Made by a program: the position numbers and the translations under genes. A DNA stretch of 64,000 nt from Carnobacterium_A antarcticum (GTDB lineage Bacteria > Bacillota > Bacilli > Lactobacillales > Carnobacteriaceae): assembly GCF_042658365.1 (NCBI RefSeq), contig NZ_JBHSQC010000023.1; one strand, given 5' to 3'. Numbering within the stretch: position 1 is the first letter of the stretch; each line of letters opens with the position of its first letter. The notes below the pieces were generated by a model. It worked only from the letters and a program-made list of their open reading frames with translations. It did not search any database and was not told the origin of the DNA. Below, in pieces: positions 17,350-26,696 of the stretch.

Positions 17350-18207
17350 TTATGCTTTATTTGAAGAACCAAAACGTTGCATTGTTTCTTTAACTTTTTC
17401 AACGATTTTTTCTTTACCAGGAGCGATAACTTTACGAGGATCATAAACTTTATCGTCTGAGTTTAATTTTTCACGAACAGCTGCTGTCCAAACTTGTTGT
17501 AATTCAGTGTTCACATTGATTTTAGAATGTCCGTTTTCAATTGCTTTTTTAATTTGGAATTCAGGAATTCCAGATCCACCGTGTAAAACAAGTGGTGCAT
17601 TTGTCAACTCAGAAATTTCTTTCATTTCGTCAAATCCTAAAACAGGTTCGCCTTCGTAGTCTCCGTGAACAGAACCTAAAGCTGCAGCTAGTGCATCAAC
17701 GTTCGCTTCTTTGACCATACGTAAACATTCTTGAGCATCAGCGTATGAAACTCCGCCGGTAACACCGTCTTCAGTTCCTCCAACAGTTCCAACTTCTGCT
17801 TCAACAGAAGCGCCTTTTGAATGAGCGTATTCTACGACTTTTTTAGTTGCAGAAATGTTTTCATCAATCGGGTATGCTGAATTATCGATCATTACAGAAG
17901 AAAATCCTGCATCAATTGCTTCTTTACAGTTATCATATGAAGAACCATGGTCTAAGTGTAAAGCAACAGGAACAGTGATGTTCATTGTTTCCATTAATGC
18001 TTCTGTCATTGCAGCAACAACTTTTGTACCACCCATGTATTTTGCTGCGCCTTCAGAAACACCTAAAATAACTGGTGATTTTTCTGCTTCTGCAGCTTCA
18101 AGTACAGCTTGTGTCCACTCAAGGTTGTTGATGTTGAATTGCCCAACAGCATATTTACCTTCTAAAGCTTTATTTAACATATCCGTCATACTAACTAAAC
18201 GACTCAT
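17350..18207 (-). CDS. fba: Fructose-bisphosphate aldolase, class II
   Basis: A 285-residue zinc aldolase of glycolysis, cleaving fructose-1,6-bisphosphate to DHAP and glyceraldehyde-3-phosphate. Zinc-binding and catalytic segments are visible: ALHLDHGSSYD near residues 80-90, SVHGDYEG and LHGGSGIP. The frame extends 13 residues upstream, but MSRLVSMTDML at 18207 follows an AAGGAGG site and fits the family. It is downstream of pyrG with about 150 nt between. Confidence 0.96.
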   Translation of the reverse strand: MSRLVSMTDMLNKALEGKYAVGQFNINNLEWTQAVLEAAEAEKSPVILGVSEGAAKYMGGTKVVAAMTEALMETMNITVPVALHLDHGSSYDNCKEAIDAGFSSVMIDNSAYPIDENISATKKVVEYAHSKGASVEAEVGTVGGTEDGVTGGVSYADAQECLRMVKEANVDALAAALGSVHGDYEGEPVLGFDEMKEISELTNAPLVLHGGSGIPEFQIKKAIENGHSKINVNTELQQVWTAAVREKLNSDDKVYDPRKVIAPGKEKIVEKVKETMQRFGSSNKA

Positions 18208-18353
18208 ATATATTTTCCTCCTTAAGGAAAAGAATTTGGTTGCCAAGATGATTCTTGACCAACATTTTTATTATACCAAACAAAGTCAAGAATTTCTACT
18301 CATAACTGATGATTGTTATAGGAACTATCGATCGTTTTACCCAGCAATTCTTT

Positions 18354-19952
18354 TTATTTTCCCAATGCTGCTGTTACAAAACCTAAAAATAGTTTTTGCG
18401 GGCGATTTGGACGTGAAAGAAATTCTGGATGAAATTGACAAGCTACGTAAAACGGGTGGTCTGACAACTCAACGATCTCAACTAAACGGTTATCAGGTGA
18501 AACGCCTGAGAAGACTAAACCTTTCTCTTCCAATAAAGGACGGTACTCGTTGTTGAATTCATAACGGTGACGGTGGCGCTCTTGAACGACTTCTTCATTA
18601 TCATACCATTTCGCCGCAACTGTCCCAGCTTTCAAGTGACATGGATAAAGACCCAAGCGCAATGTTCCGCCTAAATCGATTACGCCTTTTTGATCGTTCA
18701 TCAAATCAATGATATTGTATGGCGTTTCTGGATTTGTTTCAGTTGAATGAGCTCCCTCTAAACCAGCTACATTTCGAGCATATTCGACACAAGCCAGTTG
18801 CATGCCGAGACAAATACCTAAGAACGGTACGTTATTTTCACGGGCGTACTGAATAGCAACGATTTTGCCTTCCAAACCACGGTCCCCAAATCCGCCCGGA
18901 ACTAAGATTCCATCAGCATCTTTCAGTTTACTGACAACAGTATCAGCCGTCACTTCGTCAGCATTGACCCAATCTATTTCAATCTCTGAATCAATTGCGT
19001 AACCAGCATGATTCAAGGATTCAACCACTGACAAATAAGCATCTGGCAATTCAACATATTTTCCAACTAATGCAATTTTAGTTTTTTTCGATAAATTTAA
19101 AACTTTTTCTTCTAATTTGATCCATTCAGTCATATCAGCCTTTGGTGCTTCAATTTTTAAGTGATCGCAAACGATTTGGTCCATATTTTGTTTTTGCAGG
19201 TTCAATGGAATGGAATAAAGTGTATCCACATCAAGGGATTCAATGACGGCTTCAGGTTCAACATCACAAAAAGAAGCCAGTTTATCTTTTAGCCCTTGCG
19301 GTACAGGTCTTTCAGTCCGGATAACCAATACGTTAGGTTGAATCCCTAAACTGCGTAATTCTTTAACACTGTGTTGCGTAGGTTTAGTTTTCATTTCCCC
19401 AGCTGCACCAAGATAAGGAATCAAGGTTGTATGAATGTACATCACATTGTCTGCACCCATATCGCTTTTCATTTGACGTAAAGCTTCTAAGAAAGGCAAG
19501 GATTCGATGTCCCCGACAGTTCCTCCAACTTCAGTAATGATGATGTCTGCATCTGTTGTTTGAGCGGCACGCATGATTTTCTCTTTGATTTCATTGGTAA
19601 TGTGCGGAATCACTTGAACAGTAGCTCCTAAGTATTCGCCTTTACGCTCTTTACGAATAACTTCAGAATAAACTTTTCCGGTTGTTACATTCGAATATTG
19701 ATTTAAGTTGATATCAATAAACCGTTCATAGTGACCCAAATCCAAATCTGTTTCTGCTCCGTCATCGGTCACAAAAACTTCTCCATGTTGATAAGGACTC
19801 ATTGTTCCTGGATCAACGTTGATATAAGGATCAAATTTTTGAATCGTCACTTTCAGTCCGCGGTTTTTCAATAACCTTCCCAAAGAAGCTGCCGCAATGC
19901 CTTTTCCAATCGAAGAAACTACCCCGCCTGTTACAAAAATATACTTTGTCAT
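18354..19952 (-). CDS. pyrG: CTP synthase
   Basis: A 532-residue glutamine-dependent enzyme converting UTP to CTP. The N-terminal synthetase domain starts KYIFVTGGVVSSIGKGI, and the C-terminal glutamine amidotransferase domain carries the nucleophile in FLGICLGMQLACVEYAR near residue 380, with its His/Glu in the CQFHPEF segment. The leader (19991-20117) contains promoter, GGG start and terminator of the CTP-sensing attenuation type. Confidence 0.97.
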   Translation of the reverse strand: MTKYIFVTGGVVSSIGKGIAAASLGRLLKNRGLKVTIQKFDPYINVDPGTMSPYQHGEVFVTDDGAETDLDLGHYERFIDINLNQYSNVTTGKVYSEVIRKERKGEYLGATVQVIPHITNEIKEKIMRAAQTTDADIIITEVGGTVGDIESLPFLEALRQMKSDMGADNVMYIHTTLIPYLGAAGEMKTKPTQHSVKELRSLGIQPNVLVIRTERPVPQGLKDKLASFCDVEPEAVIESLDVDTLYSIPLNLQKQNMDQIVCDHLKIEAPKADMTEWIKLEEKVLNLSKKTKIALVGKYVELPDAYLSVVESLNHAGYAIDSEIEIDWVNADEVTADTVVSKLKDADGILVPGGFGDRGLEGKIVAIQYARENNVPFLGICLGMQLACVEYARNVAGLEGAHSTETNPETPYNIIDLMNDQKGVIDLGGTLRLGLYPCHLKAGTVAAKWYDNEEVVQERHRHRYEFNNEYRPLLEEKGLVFSGVSPDNRLVEIVELSDHPFYVACQFHPEFLSRPNRPQKLFLGFVTAALGK

Positions 19953-19990
19953 TCTACCAAACTCCTTCTATTCGATTTGGGTGGTAAAAC

Positions 19991-20117
19991 AAAAAAATAA
20001 AGCTCCCTATTCAACTAAGAATAGGGAGCTAAATAAATACCTTTTAGTCCTTGTCCCTTAAAAAAAATTTTAAGGGAGCCCAATAAAAATGATACAGCCT
20101 TAGCTTACCATCGTCAA
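19991..20117 (-). promoter_or_regulatory. pyrG promoter and CTP-sensing attenuator
   Basis: Minus strand: TTGACG (20112-20117), 17-nt spacer, TATCAT (20089-20094), 7 nt, then GGGC with predicted start at 20081. Downstream is a terminator with 12-bp arms AGCTCCCTATTC / GAATAGGGAGCT (20001-20030) and a T-rich run. In Bacillus and Lactococcus, low CTP makes polymerase stutter at GGGC and add extra G residues, which then pair with the C/U-rich 5' arm and prevent termination. All parts needed for this are present. Confidence 0.85.
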
Positions 20118-20169
20118 GGACTTTGTATTATTTTTTGATTGCTTATCTAAAACACAGGTTTCATACTTA

Positions 20170-20778
20170 TTAGTGAGTGCTTAAATTAAAATCGTCATCG
20201 TCATCGCCAGGTTCTTCATCCTCGTCAACGACCGTCAAATCGCCTTCTACACCATCCGGCAATTCATCTTCTGCATCTTCATCTGCACCAATTTCAGTTA
20301 AATCTTTTTTGTATTTTCCAAGGTCTTCTTTGTCTTCATGCTCAATTACAACGCCATCACTGTCAACGAGAAGTTCTTCTTCTTCCTCTTCTTCATCGTC
20401 TTCTGGATCGTCGTTGCTGTAATCAATTTCATCTTCGCTCGAAACAAATGCACTAACTTTTTTACGTTTTTTACGACGTGGAGTTTCATCTTCGTTTCCT
20501 TGAGTGACTTCTTCATCAATAAAATCAACTGGATACCATGAGCGTAATCCCCAACGGTTTTCTCCAAGCGAAATAAAGCTGCCGTCAATATTTAAATCTG
20601 TATAAAATTGAGGCGTTTCACGTTGCACTACTTCCGCGCTAAGTCCTAGAAACTCTTTGATTTGTTTAAGCAATGTTGCAAATTCTACTACTTCTCCATT
20701 TTGTTCTAAAATGGCATGAGCTACTTCAATCAATGATAATTCATTTCTATTTTGTCCATTAAATCTTTCAAATTCCAC
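20170..20778 (-). CDS. rpoE: RNA polymerase delta subunit
   Basis: A 202-residue delta factor that helps RNA polymerase recycle and choose promoters in Gram-positive bacteria. The folded N-terminal HARE-HTH domain covers about residues 1-95 (SLIEVAHAILEQNGEVVEF), followed by a basic patch (RRKKRKKV) and a long disordered tail very rich in Asp and Glu. The frame begins at GTG 20787, but those bases overlap the AAAGGA ribosome site, so the GTG at 20778 (MEFERFNG) is preferred. It lies just upstream of pyrG, as in Bacillus. Confidence 0.93.
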   Translation of the reverse strand: MEFERFNGQNRNELSLIEVAHAILEQNGEVVEFATLLKQIKEFLGLSAEVVQRETPQFYTDLNIDGSFISLGENRWGLRSWYPVDFIDEEVTQGNEDETPRRKKRKKVSAFVSSEDEIDYSNDDPEDDEEEEEEELLVDSDGVVIEHEDKEDLGKYKKDLTEIGADEDAEDELPDGVEGDLTVVDEDEEPGDDDDDFNLSTH

Positions 20779-20822
20779 GAAAGCCACGTCCTTTCAACAG
20801 TCTACTCTCTATCATACAATAT

Positions 20823-21278
20823 TTAGACAGTAAAAAGCAATTGTAATTTGTATTCTCCTAATTTTTCTTGTCCTAAATACAAATCATATTCCAGCTGTAA
20901 TCTTCCAGAAAAAGGTTGTTCTGTATAGCTGATTTGCAATTGGCGGGTGACAGTCTCCATTACGATCAATCCTTGCGGGGTTTGATAGTGTGTTTCATAA
21001 CGTTCTCCTTTATCAAAACGCAGACGAGTTGTTGTTTCGCCACGGCGAATGATGGTGACGACGCCAGCTGCATCTAATTTAACGGTCACTGGAATCTCCA
21101 CATTGTCATACGTTTCTTGGTAGCGAACATAATATGCACCATTCATTTGAACCACTTTACCTGTTTCATCAAATACATAATTTTCTGTTGCTCGACCTTG
21201 CAAAATAATCATTTCCATTTGTATTCTAGCCGGCATGCCTTTGCTTAAATCTGTTTCCACTATTGACAGTCCCTTCAT
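20823..21278 (-). CDS. DUF1934 (YwiB-like) protein
   Basis: About 151 residues, predicted all-beta, of the DUF1934 family (Bacillus YwiB), a small calycin-like barrel of unknown role. Typical features are the repeated beta pattern around ENYVFDETGKVVQMNGAYYVRYQE and the ending GEYKLQLLF. The frame opens at GTG 21308; I prefer the ATG at 21278 behind an AGGCGAG site, but another start is possible. It lies upstream of rpoE on the same strand. Confidence 0.75.
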   Translation of the reverse strand: MKGLSIVETDLSKGMPARIQMEMIILQGRATENYVFDETGKVVQMNGAYYVRYQETYDNVEIPVTVKLDAAGVVTIIRRGETTTRLRFDKGERYETHYQTPQGLIVMETVTRQLQISYTEQPFSGRLQLEYDLYLGQEKLGEYKLQLLFTV

Positions 21279-21376
21279 TGACTTCTCGCCTATTTCCGGC
21301 GAATGCACTTCTTTTTATTTTTCATTTGTTTAGTGCTAGTTTAGCACATTTTATCTATTTTTCAGTTTTTTTTCGC

Positions 21377-22357
21377 TTAGCGATCCATCAAGTGGCGAAC
21401 AGCTGCCAAAATATCTTCTAGCTGCGGGATAGCATGATACTCCAATTCTTTTTGGTAAGGCATCGGAATAGCTTTCCCTCCTAAACGTTGAATCGGTTTT
21501 CGCAAAGCATAAAAAGCTTCACTTTCTGCTACTAGGCTTGCAACCTCGCCGCCAAATCCGCTGCGCTTAACTGCTTCATGGACAATCAACAAGCGTCCAG
21601 TTTTTTGAACAGACTGGATAATCGTTTTGGTATCCAACGGAACCAGTGTACGTGGATCGATCACCTCAAGCGAAATGCCTTCTGCTGCTAATTGTTCGGC
21701 GGCAGCTAAGCTTTTTTCGACCATGATGCCCGTGGCAACGACTGTAACATGAGTACCTAAGCGTTTGATATCAGCCACTCCTAAAGGAATAACATATTTT
21801 CCGGCTGGCACCGTGCCCTTTGTTTTGTAACTTAGCTTATGCTCGTAAAACATGACTGGGTTATTGTCTTCAATGGCAGCATGCAACAGCCCTTTAGCAT
21901 CATAAGCAGTCGATGGTTGCACCACTTTCAACCCCGGGATATGCGCTGTCCAGTTTTCTAAACTTTGTGAATGCTGAGCCGCATGTCCAGTCCCTGAACC
22001 GCCGGCTGTTCGCATCACAAGCGGAACCGTCGCTTTGCCGCCATACATATAATGGATTTTGGCCGCTTGATTGACGAGCTGATCCATTGCAATCGTAATA
22101 AAATCTGAAAATTGTATTTCAATGATCGGACGCAGTCCTGTCATTGCCGAACCTACTGCAGCTCCAGCTAAAGCGCTCTCTGAGATCGGCGTATTGCGAA
22201 TCCTTTCTGCACCATATTTTTCGATCAATCCTTTTGTCGCACCAAAACCACCGCCATAAAGGCCGATATCTTCCCCCATCAAAAAGACACGGTCGTCTTC
22301 AGCCAATGCTTCATCCAACGCTTCATTGATCGCTGCTAAATACGTTATCTCGCGCAT
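21377..22357 (-). CDS. 2-oxoacid dehydrogenase E1 component, beta subunit (AcoB/PdhB-like)
   Basis: A 326-residue transketolase-like beta subunit of a thiamine-dependent dehydrogenase (acetoin or pyruvate type). It starts REITYLAAINEALDEAL and has the conserved MGEDIGLYGGGFGATKGL, TPISESALAGAAVGSAM and HAAQHSQS segments. The ATG at 22357 follows AGGAGG; an upstream in-frame start overlaps the alpha gene and is rejected. The next genes are DUF1934 and rpoE, so no E2 or E3 follows. Confidence 0.88.
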   Translation of the reverse strand: MREITYLAAINEALDEALAEDDRVFLMGEDIGLYGGGFGATKGLIEKYGAERIRNTPISESALAGAAVGSAMTGLRPIIEIQFSDFITIAMDQLVNQAAKIHYMYGGKATVPLVMRTAGGSGTGHAAQHSQSLENWTAHIPGLKVVQPSTAYDAKGLLHAAIEDNNPVMFYEHKLSYKTKGTVPAGKYVIPLGVADIKRLGTHVTVVATGIMVEKSLAAAEQLAAEGISLEVIDPRTLVPLDTKTIIQSVQKTGRLLIVHEAVKRSGFGGEVASLVAESEAFYALRKPIQRLGGKAIPMPYQKELEYHAIPQLEDILAAVRHLMDR

Positions 22358-22367
22358 GCTATTCCTC

Positions 22368-23354
22368 CTAATCGGCATATACATTTGTTTCTAGATCCGC
22401 CAATGTGGCATCTTCCATTTTTTCAGCTGTTGCTATTGCCTGCTGGACTTTTTGATAGGCTGCTTTTTGCCATTTAGCCAAATCTGCAGGAGTCGCCAAA
22501 TCTGCTGCTAATAATTGTTGTTCTGCCAGTAAAATCGGATCTTTTTCGTACCACTCCGCTTCTTCCTGCGCACTGCGGTATTCCCGCTTGTCTGATTTTG
22601 AATGACCTCTAAACCGATAAGTCAACGCCTCGATCAAGGTGGGCCCGCCGCCTTTCCGTGCTTTTTCAATGGCCGCGGCTGTTGCATCGATAACTTCCAG
22701 CCAATTATTGCCGTCGATCGTTTTCCCTTCAAAACCATAACTTTCAGCTCGTTTGGATAATTCCGGAATATTGACCATCTGTTCAATAGAACTGCTCATT
22801 CCATACTGATTGTTTTCAATAAAGAAGATAACCGGCAATTGCCAAATAGAAGCTAAATTCAACGCTTCATGAAAACTTCCTTCATTAGTAGATCCGTCAC
22901 CAGTGTAACAAATAACGACATCTTCAGTTTTAGTCATTTGAGCAGTCAAAGCTGCACCTACAGCAATCGGATATCCGCCGCCAACGATTCCATTGGAACC
23001 TAAGTTGCCCGTTGCACTGTCGGCGATATGCATGCTGCCGCCTTTCCCGTGGTTGGTTCCGCCTTTTTTACCAAACAATTCTGCCATCATAGCTGCCATA
23101 TCGGTTCCTTTAGCAATCGTATTGCCATGACCGCGGTGAGTCGTAGTGATGTAATCAGTTGGTTTTAATAAATACCCGCTTCCAGCTGCGGTAGCTTCTT
23201 GCCCAATCGACAAATGGGTCGTGCCATGAATTTTCCCAGCAGCGAATAATTCTTCCACTTGCTCATCAAAATAGCGGATCTCCCACATCATCCGGTACAG
23301 ATTTGAGAAATCTTTCATCGTTAGATTGGCTTGATTTGGCAAGGTTTGTATCAT
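22368..23354 (-). CDS. 2-oxoacid dehydrogenase E1 component, alpha subunit (AcoA/PdhA-like)
   Basis: A 328-residue thiamine-diphosphate-binding alpha subunit. It has YRMMWEIRYFDEQVEELF, THRGHGNTIAKG and the ThDP motif CYTGDGSTNEGSFHEALN...ENNQYG. Sequence is closest to acetoin dehydrogenase E1 alpha, though pyruvate specificity cannot be excluded. It is 10 nt upstream of the beta gene. A lipoyl transferase gene is divergent from it, which fits supply of lipoyl-E2, but E2 and E3 must be encoded elsewhere. Confidence 0.88.
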   Translation of the reverse strand: MIQTLPNQANLTMKDFSNLYRMMWEIRYFDEQVEELFAAGKIHGTTHLSIGQEATAAGSGYLLKPTDYITTTHRGHGNTIAKGTDMAAMMAELFGKKGGTNHGKGGSMHIADSATGNLGSNGIVGGGYPIAVGAALTAQMTKTEDVVICYTGDGSTNEGSFHEALNLASIWQLPVIFFIENNQYGMSSSIEQMVNIPELSKRAESYGFEGKTIDGNNWLEVIDATAAAIEKARKGGGPTLIEALTYRFRGHSKSDKREYRSAQEEAEWYEKDPILLAEQQLLAADLATPADLAKWQKAAYQKVQQAIATAEKMEDATLADLETNVYAD

Positions 23355-23555
23355 CTCAATCGCCTCTTTTTCTTCCTCTTTCTTTATGTTCTTTAATTGT
23401 ACCCAGTATAGCCTTATCGATACAAACGGGTCAATGAATCTTGATAACTCTCATTATTTTCTTGCTAAATGCTCGGTTTCATAGGAGTCTATCCTAAAAT
23501 TTGTTATAATAAGATGAATGAACAGATTTGAACTTTAAATAAAGGAAGTAAACCT

Positions 23556-24428
23556 ATGCCTGAAATTGAAAAAACTGACTTTTTGACCAACCACTCTTAT
23601 TTACTATTTGATGCGGCAACGATGCCGTTCAATAACCAGCCAGTAGCCCATTTCGCTTTGGCAGACAGCTTGATGACGTACATTGGAAAAAACCAGCAGC
23701 AAGCAGCTCTTCATTTTTGGCCAACGAGCGATTTGGTGATTTTGGGTATGATGGATACAAAATTGCCCTACTTCAGGGATGCTTTAGCTAGCCTCAAAGC
23801 CAATGATCAGCATTACATTGTGCGTAATTCAGGCGGTTTAGCGGTTGTCGGAGACGAAGGCGTCTTGAACTTTTCTTTGATTTTTCCCGAAGATCCTGAA
23901 AACAAGATCAGCATCGATGAAGGCTACGAATTTATGTTGCGTTTGATTCGCGAGGCCTTTGGGGCTTATGCTAAAACGATTGAAGCTTATGAGATTCCAG
24001 ATTCTTATTGCCCTGGCGATTTCGATCTGAGCATTGATGGCAAAAAATTTGCGGGAATTGCTCAACGCCGCTTGAAAAACGGGGTCGCTGTCATGATTTA
24101 CTTGAGCGTCAACGGCAACCAGCAAAAACGCGCTCAAATGCTGCATGACTTTTATGCTGCTGGATTAAAAGGCGAAACGGTCAAATGGCACTTCCCAACG
24201 ATCGATCCTGCGGTAATGGGAACGTTGGAAGAACTATTAGGTGTTTCCCTAACTGTTGCAGATGTGGAGGAAAAGATCCTTCAAGCCTTGCAAAAAAACC
24301 ATTGTACGATTCAAAACGGCAACTATACACCCGATATTCTAGCCTCTTATGAAGAAGCCAAGCAAAAAATGATTCGACGCAATGTCCAAATGCTGCAAGA
24401 TGACTTAGAAAAGGAGCTGTTAGACTGA
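23556..24428 (+). CDS. Lipoyl/octanoyl transferase of the LipL type
   Basis: A 290-residue member of the biotin/lipoate protein ligase fold. The motif DSYCPGDFDLSI places Cys152 where LipL/LipM amidotransferases have their catalytic Cys, and DGKKFAGIAQRR carries the substrate lysine region. The family moves octanoyl or lipoyl groups between carrier domains such as GcvH and E2. Divergent from the E1 genes and overlapping the next gene by one base (TGATG), so translation is probably coupled. A classic LplA lipoate ligase is less likely because of the Cys motif. Confidence 0.78.
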   Translation: MPEIEKTDFLTNHSYLLFDAATMPFNNQPVAHFALADSLMTYIGKNQQQAALHFWPTSDLVILGMMDTKLPYFRDALASLKANDQHYIVRNSGGLAVVGDEGVLNFSLIFPEDPENKISIDEGYEFMLRLIREAFGAYAKTIEAYEIPDSYCPGDFDLSIDGKKFAGIAQRRLKNGVAVMIYLSVNGNQQKRAQMLHDFYAAGLKGETVKWHFPTIDPAVMGTLEELLGVSLTVADVEEKILQALQKNHCTIQNGNYTPDILASYEEAKQKMIRRNVQMLQDDLEKELLD

Positions 24429-25810
24429 TGCCTAGATACGATGCAAATCAACAATTGCCTATGGAACAGGTTTTCCGTGACCCCGTTCACGATTACATTC
24501 ATGTCCAACATCAAGTGATTTTAGATTTGATTGATTCAAGAGAATTTCAACGGCTGCGTCGTATCAAACAACTGGGAACGTCTTCTTTTACATTCCATGG
24601 TGCGGAGCATTCCCGCTTCACTCACTCGTTGGGCGTTTATGAAATCACTCGACGGATCTGTGATAAATTCGCTCGTAATTATGCCACAAAAGTTCCTGGC
24701 GACGGCGGTTGGGACGATTCGGAACGTTTAGTCGTTTTATGTGCTGCTTTGCTGCACGATATTGGACACGGCCCTTACTCGCATACATTCGAACGTATTT
24801 TCCAGACTGACCATGAAGCCATCACGGTAGAAATCATCACGTCTCCTACAACGGAAGTCCACCAAATCTTAGCTAAAGTCGCTCTTGACTTTCCCGGAAA
24901 AGTTGCCAGCGTGATTCAAAAAACCTACTCAAACCCGCAAGTCGTGCAGCTGATTTCCAGCCAAATCGATGCTGATCGAATGGATTACCTGCTGCGTGAT
25001 GCTTACTTTACCGGCGTAAACTACGGAACGTTTGATTTGACCAGGATCCTGCGCGTGATTCGTCCTTATAAAGACGGCATTGCGTTTCAAATTTCTGGGA
25101 TGCACGCTGTTGAAGACTACATCGTCAGCCGCTATCAAATGTATATGCAAGTTTATTTCCACCCTGTTTCTCGCAGTATGGAAGTGATTCTCGATCACTT
25201 ATTGAAACGGGCTAAACGGCTATACGAAGAATCTGATTTGCAAATGAAAAACAAAGCAGACTTATTGGTTCCCTTTTTCGACCAAACATTTACATTGGAA
25301 GACTATTTAAAACTAGATGATGGCGTGTTGAGTACGTATTTCACTCTTTGGCGCGATGAACAAGATCCGATTTTAAGCGACTTAGCGACGCGTTTTCTCG
25401 ATCGTAAACCGTTCAAATCGGTTAATTTCTCGAGTAAATACGATGAGCCCATCTTGCATAAACTGCAAGTTTTGATCCAAGAAGCTGGTTACGACATTGA
25501 TTACTACACAGCCATTAATAACAGTTACGATTTACCATACGATTTTTACCGTCCGAACCAAATTGCCAACCGGACGCAAATAGAGTTGATGTACCAAGAC
25601 GGTTCATTCATCGAATTGTCAAAAGTGAGTGAAATCGTTTCTTCGCTTACGGGTAAAGTCCGCGGAGATGAACGGTTTTATTTTCCAAAAGAGTTTTTAA
25701 AACCTAAAACGCCTAAAGAAATCACTCTATTCGAACCGATTTACCAAGATTTCAAACGTTACATCAAAAATGATGCAATCATACAACCCACTAACCCATT
25801 GGAGGAATAA
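24428..25810 (+). CDS. HD-domain dNTP triphosphohydrolase (YwfO/EF1143-like)
   Basis: A 460-residue HD-superfamily phosphohydrolase. Metal-binding motifs are RFTHSLGVYEI, LLHDIGHGPYSHTFE and the later Asp in QIDADRMDYLLRDAYFTG. It resembles Enterococcus EF1143, a dGTP-activated dNTPase that removes triphosphate from dNTPs; the function is inferred from that similarity. It is coupled to the LipL-like gene and followed 6 nt later by the HAD gene. Confidence 0.85.
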   Translation: MPRYDANQQLPMEQVFRDPVHDYIHVQHQVILDLIDSREFQRLRRIKQLGTSSFTFHGAEHSRFTHSLGVYEITRRICDKFARNYATKVPGDGGWDDSERLVVLCAALLHDIGHGPYSHTFERIFQTDHEAITVEIITSPTTEVHQILAKVALDFPGKVASVIQKTYSNPQVVQLISSQIDADRMDYLLRDAYFTGVNYGTFDLTRILRVIRPYKDGIAFQISGMHAVEDYIVSRYQMYMQVYFHPVSRSMEVILDHLLKRAKRLYEESDLQMKNKADLLVPFFDQTFTLEDYLKLDDGVLSTYFTLWRDEQDPILSDLATRFLDRKPFKSVNFSSKYDEPILHKLQVLIQEAGYDIDYYTAINNSYDLPYDFYRPNQIANRTQIELMYQDGSFIELSKVSEIVSSLTGKVRGDERFYFPKEFLKPKTPKEITLFEPIYQDFKRYIKNDAIIQPTNPLEE

Positions 25811-25816
25811 TACTAC

Positions 25817-26632
25817 ATGACAATTAAACTAATCGCTATCGATTTAGATGGCACACTACTAACAGATGCAAAAACAATCAGCCCGAAAGTAAAAGCAACC
25901 CTTATCAAAGCCAAAGAAAAAGGCATTAAAATCGTTGTTTGTACCGGCCGGCCTTTACCAGGCGTCATCGGCTTCTTGAAAGAATTGAATTTGGAAGAAA
26001 AAGGCGACTATGTTATCACTTACAATGGTGCCTTAGTTCAACAAGCTTATGATGGAAAAGCTATCGCTCACCACACGATGACATTTGAAGACTTTTTAGA
26101 AGTCGAAGCCATGAGCCGCAAAGTTGGCGTTCACTGCCAAACGATCGATCAAGAAGCTATCTATACGGCGAATAAAGACATCAGCCCTTATACGGTCAGA
26201 GAATCTTCGCTGGTGAATATGCCTATCAAATACCGCAGTGTCGAAGAAATGGATCCAAATTTAGAAATCAGCAAAATGATGATGATTGACGAACCTTCCA
26301 TTTTAGACCGCGGCATTGCTCAATTCCCCGCAGAATTTTATGAAAAATACACCGTTTTAAAAAGCGAAGCATTTTACTTGGAAGTCTTAAATAAATCTGC
26401 TAGTAAAGGCCAAGCGTTAAAAGATTTGTCATCTATTTTAGATATCCCTAGAGAACAAATCATGGCGATCGGAGACAATGAGAACGACCGCGATATGCTT
26501 GTTTTCGCAGGTATCGGTGTTGCTATGGATAATGCCATCGACAGCATCAAAGACATTAGCGACCACATTACACACTCTAATGAACTAGACGGCGTTGCTA
26601 CTGCGATCGAAAAACTAGCTTTTAAAGATTAA
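25817..26632 (+). CDS. Cof-type HAD-IIB phosphatase (YidA-like)
   Basis: A 271-residue haloacid-dehalogenase hydrolase acting on sugar phosphates or flavin nucleotides; exact substrate unknown. Motif I is DLDGTLLTD near residues 8-16 with the nucleophile Asp, motif II VVCTGRP, and motif IV GDNENDRDML near residue 215, with a type IIB cap between. Third gene of a tight plus-strand cluster, ended by a strong terminator. Confidence 0.9.
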   Translation: MTIKLIAIDLDGTLLTDAKTISPKVKATLIKAKEKGIKIVVCTGRPLPGVIGFLKELNLEEKGDYVITYNGALVQQAYDGKAIAHHTMTFEDFLEVEAMSRKVGVHCQTIDQEAIYTANKDISPYTVRESSLVNMPIKYRSVEEMDPNLEISKMMMIDEPSILDRGIAQFPAEFYEKYTVLKSEAFYLEVLNKSASKGQALKDLSSILDIPREQIMAIGDNENDRDMLVFAGIGVAMDNAIDSIKDISDHITHSNELDGVATAIEKLAFKD

Positions 26633-26641
26633 TAGCCTTAG

Positions 26642-26677
26642 AAAAAACCGCTGAGAAAATAATCTCAGCGGTTTTTT
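26642..26677. terminator. Terminator after the HAD gene
   Basis: AAAAAACCGCTGAGA pairs with TCTCAGCGGTTTTTT around a 6-nt loop; symmetrical, so it also serves the convergent tautomerase gene. Confidence 0.92.
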
Positions 26678-26696
26678 CTAACTTTATTTTTTGCAT

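Noticed and set aside
20177..20588. Serine-rich plus-strand and shifted minus-strand frames over rpoE
   Set aside because: They are shadows of the Asp/Glu-rich tail codons of the delta subunit and have no ribosome sites.
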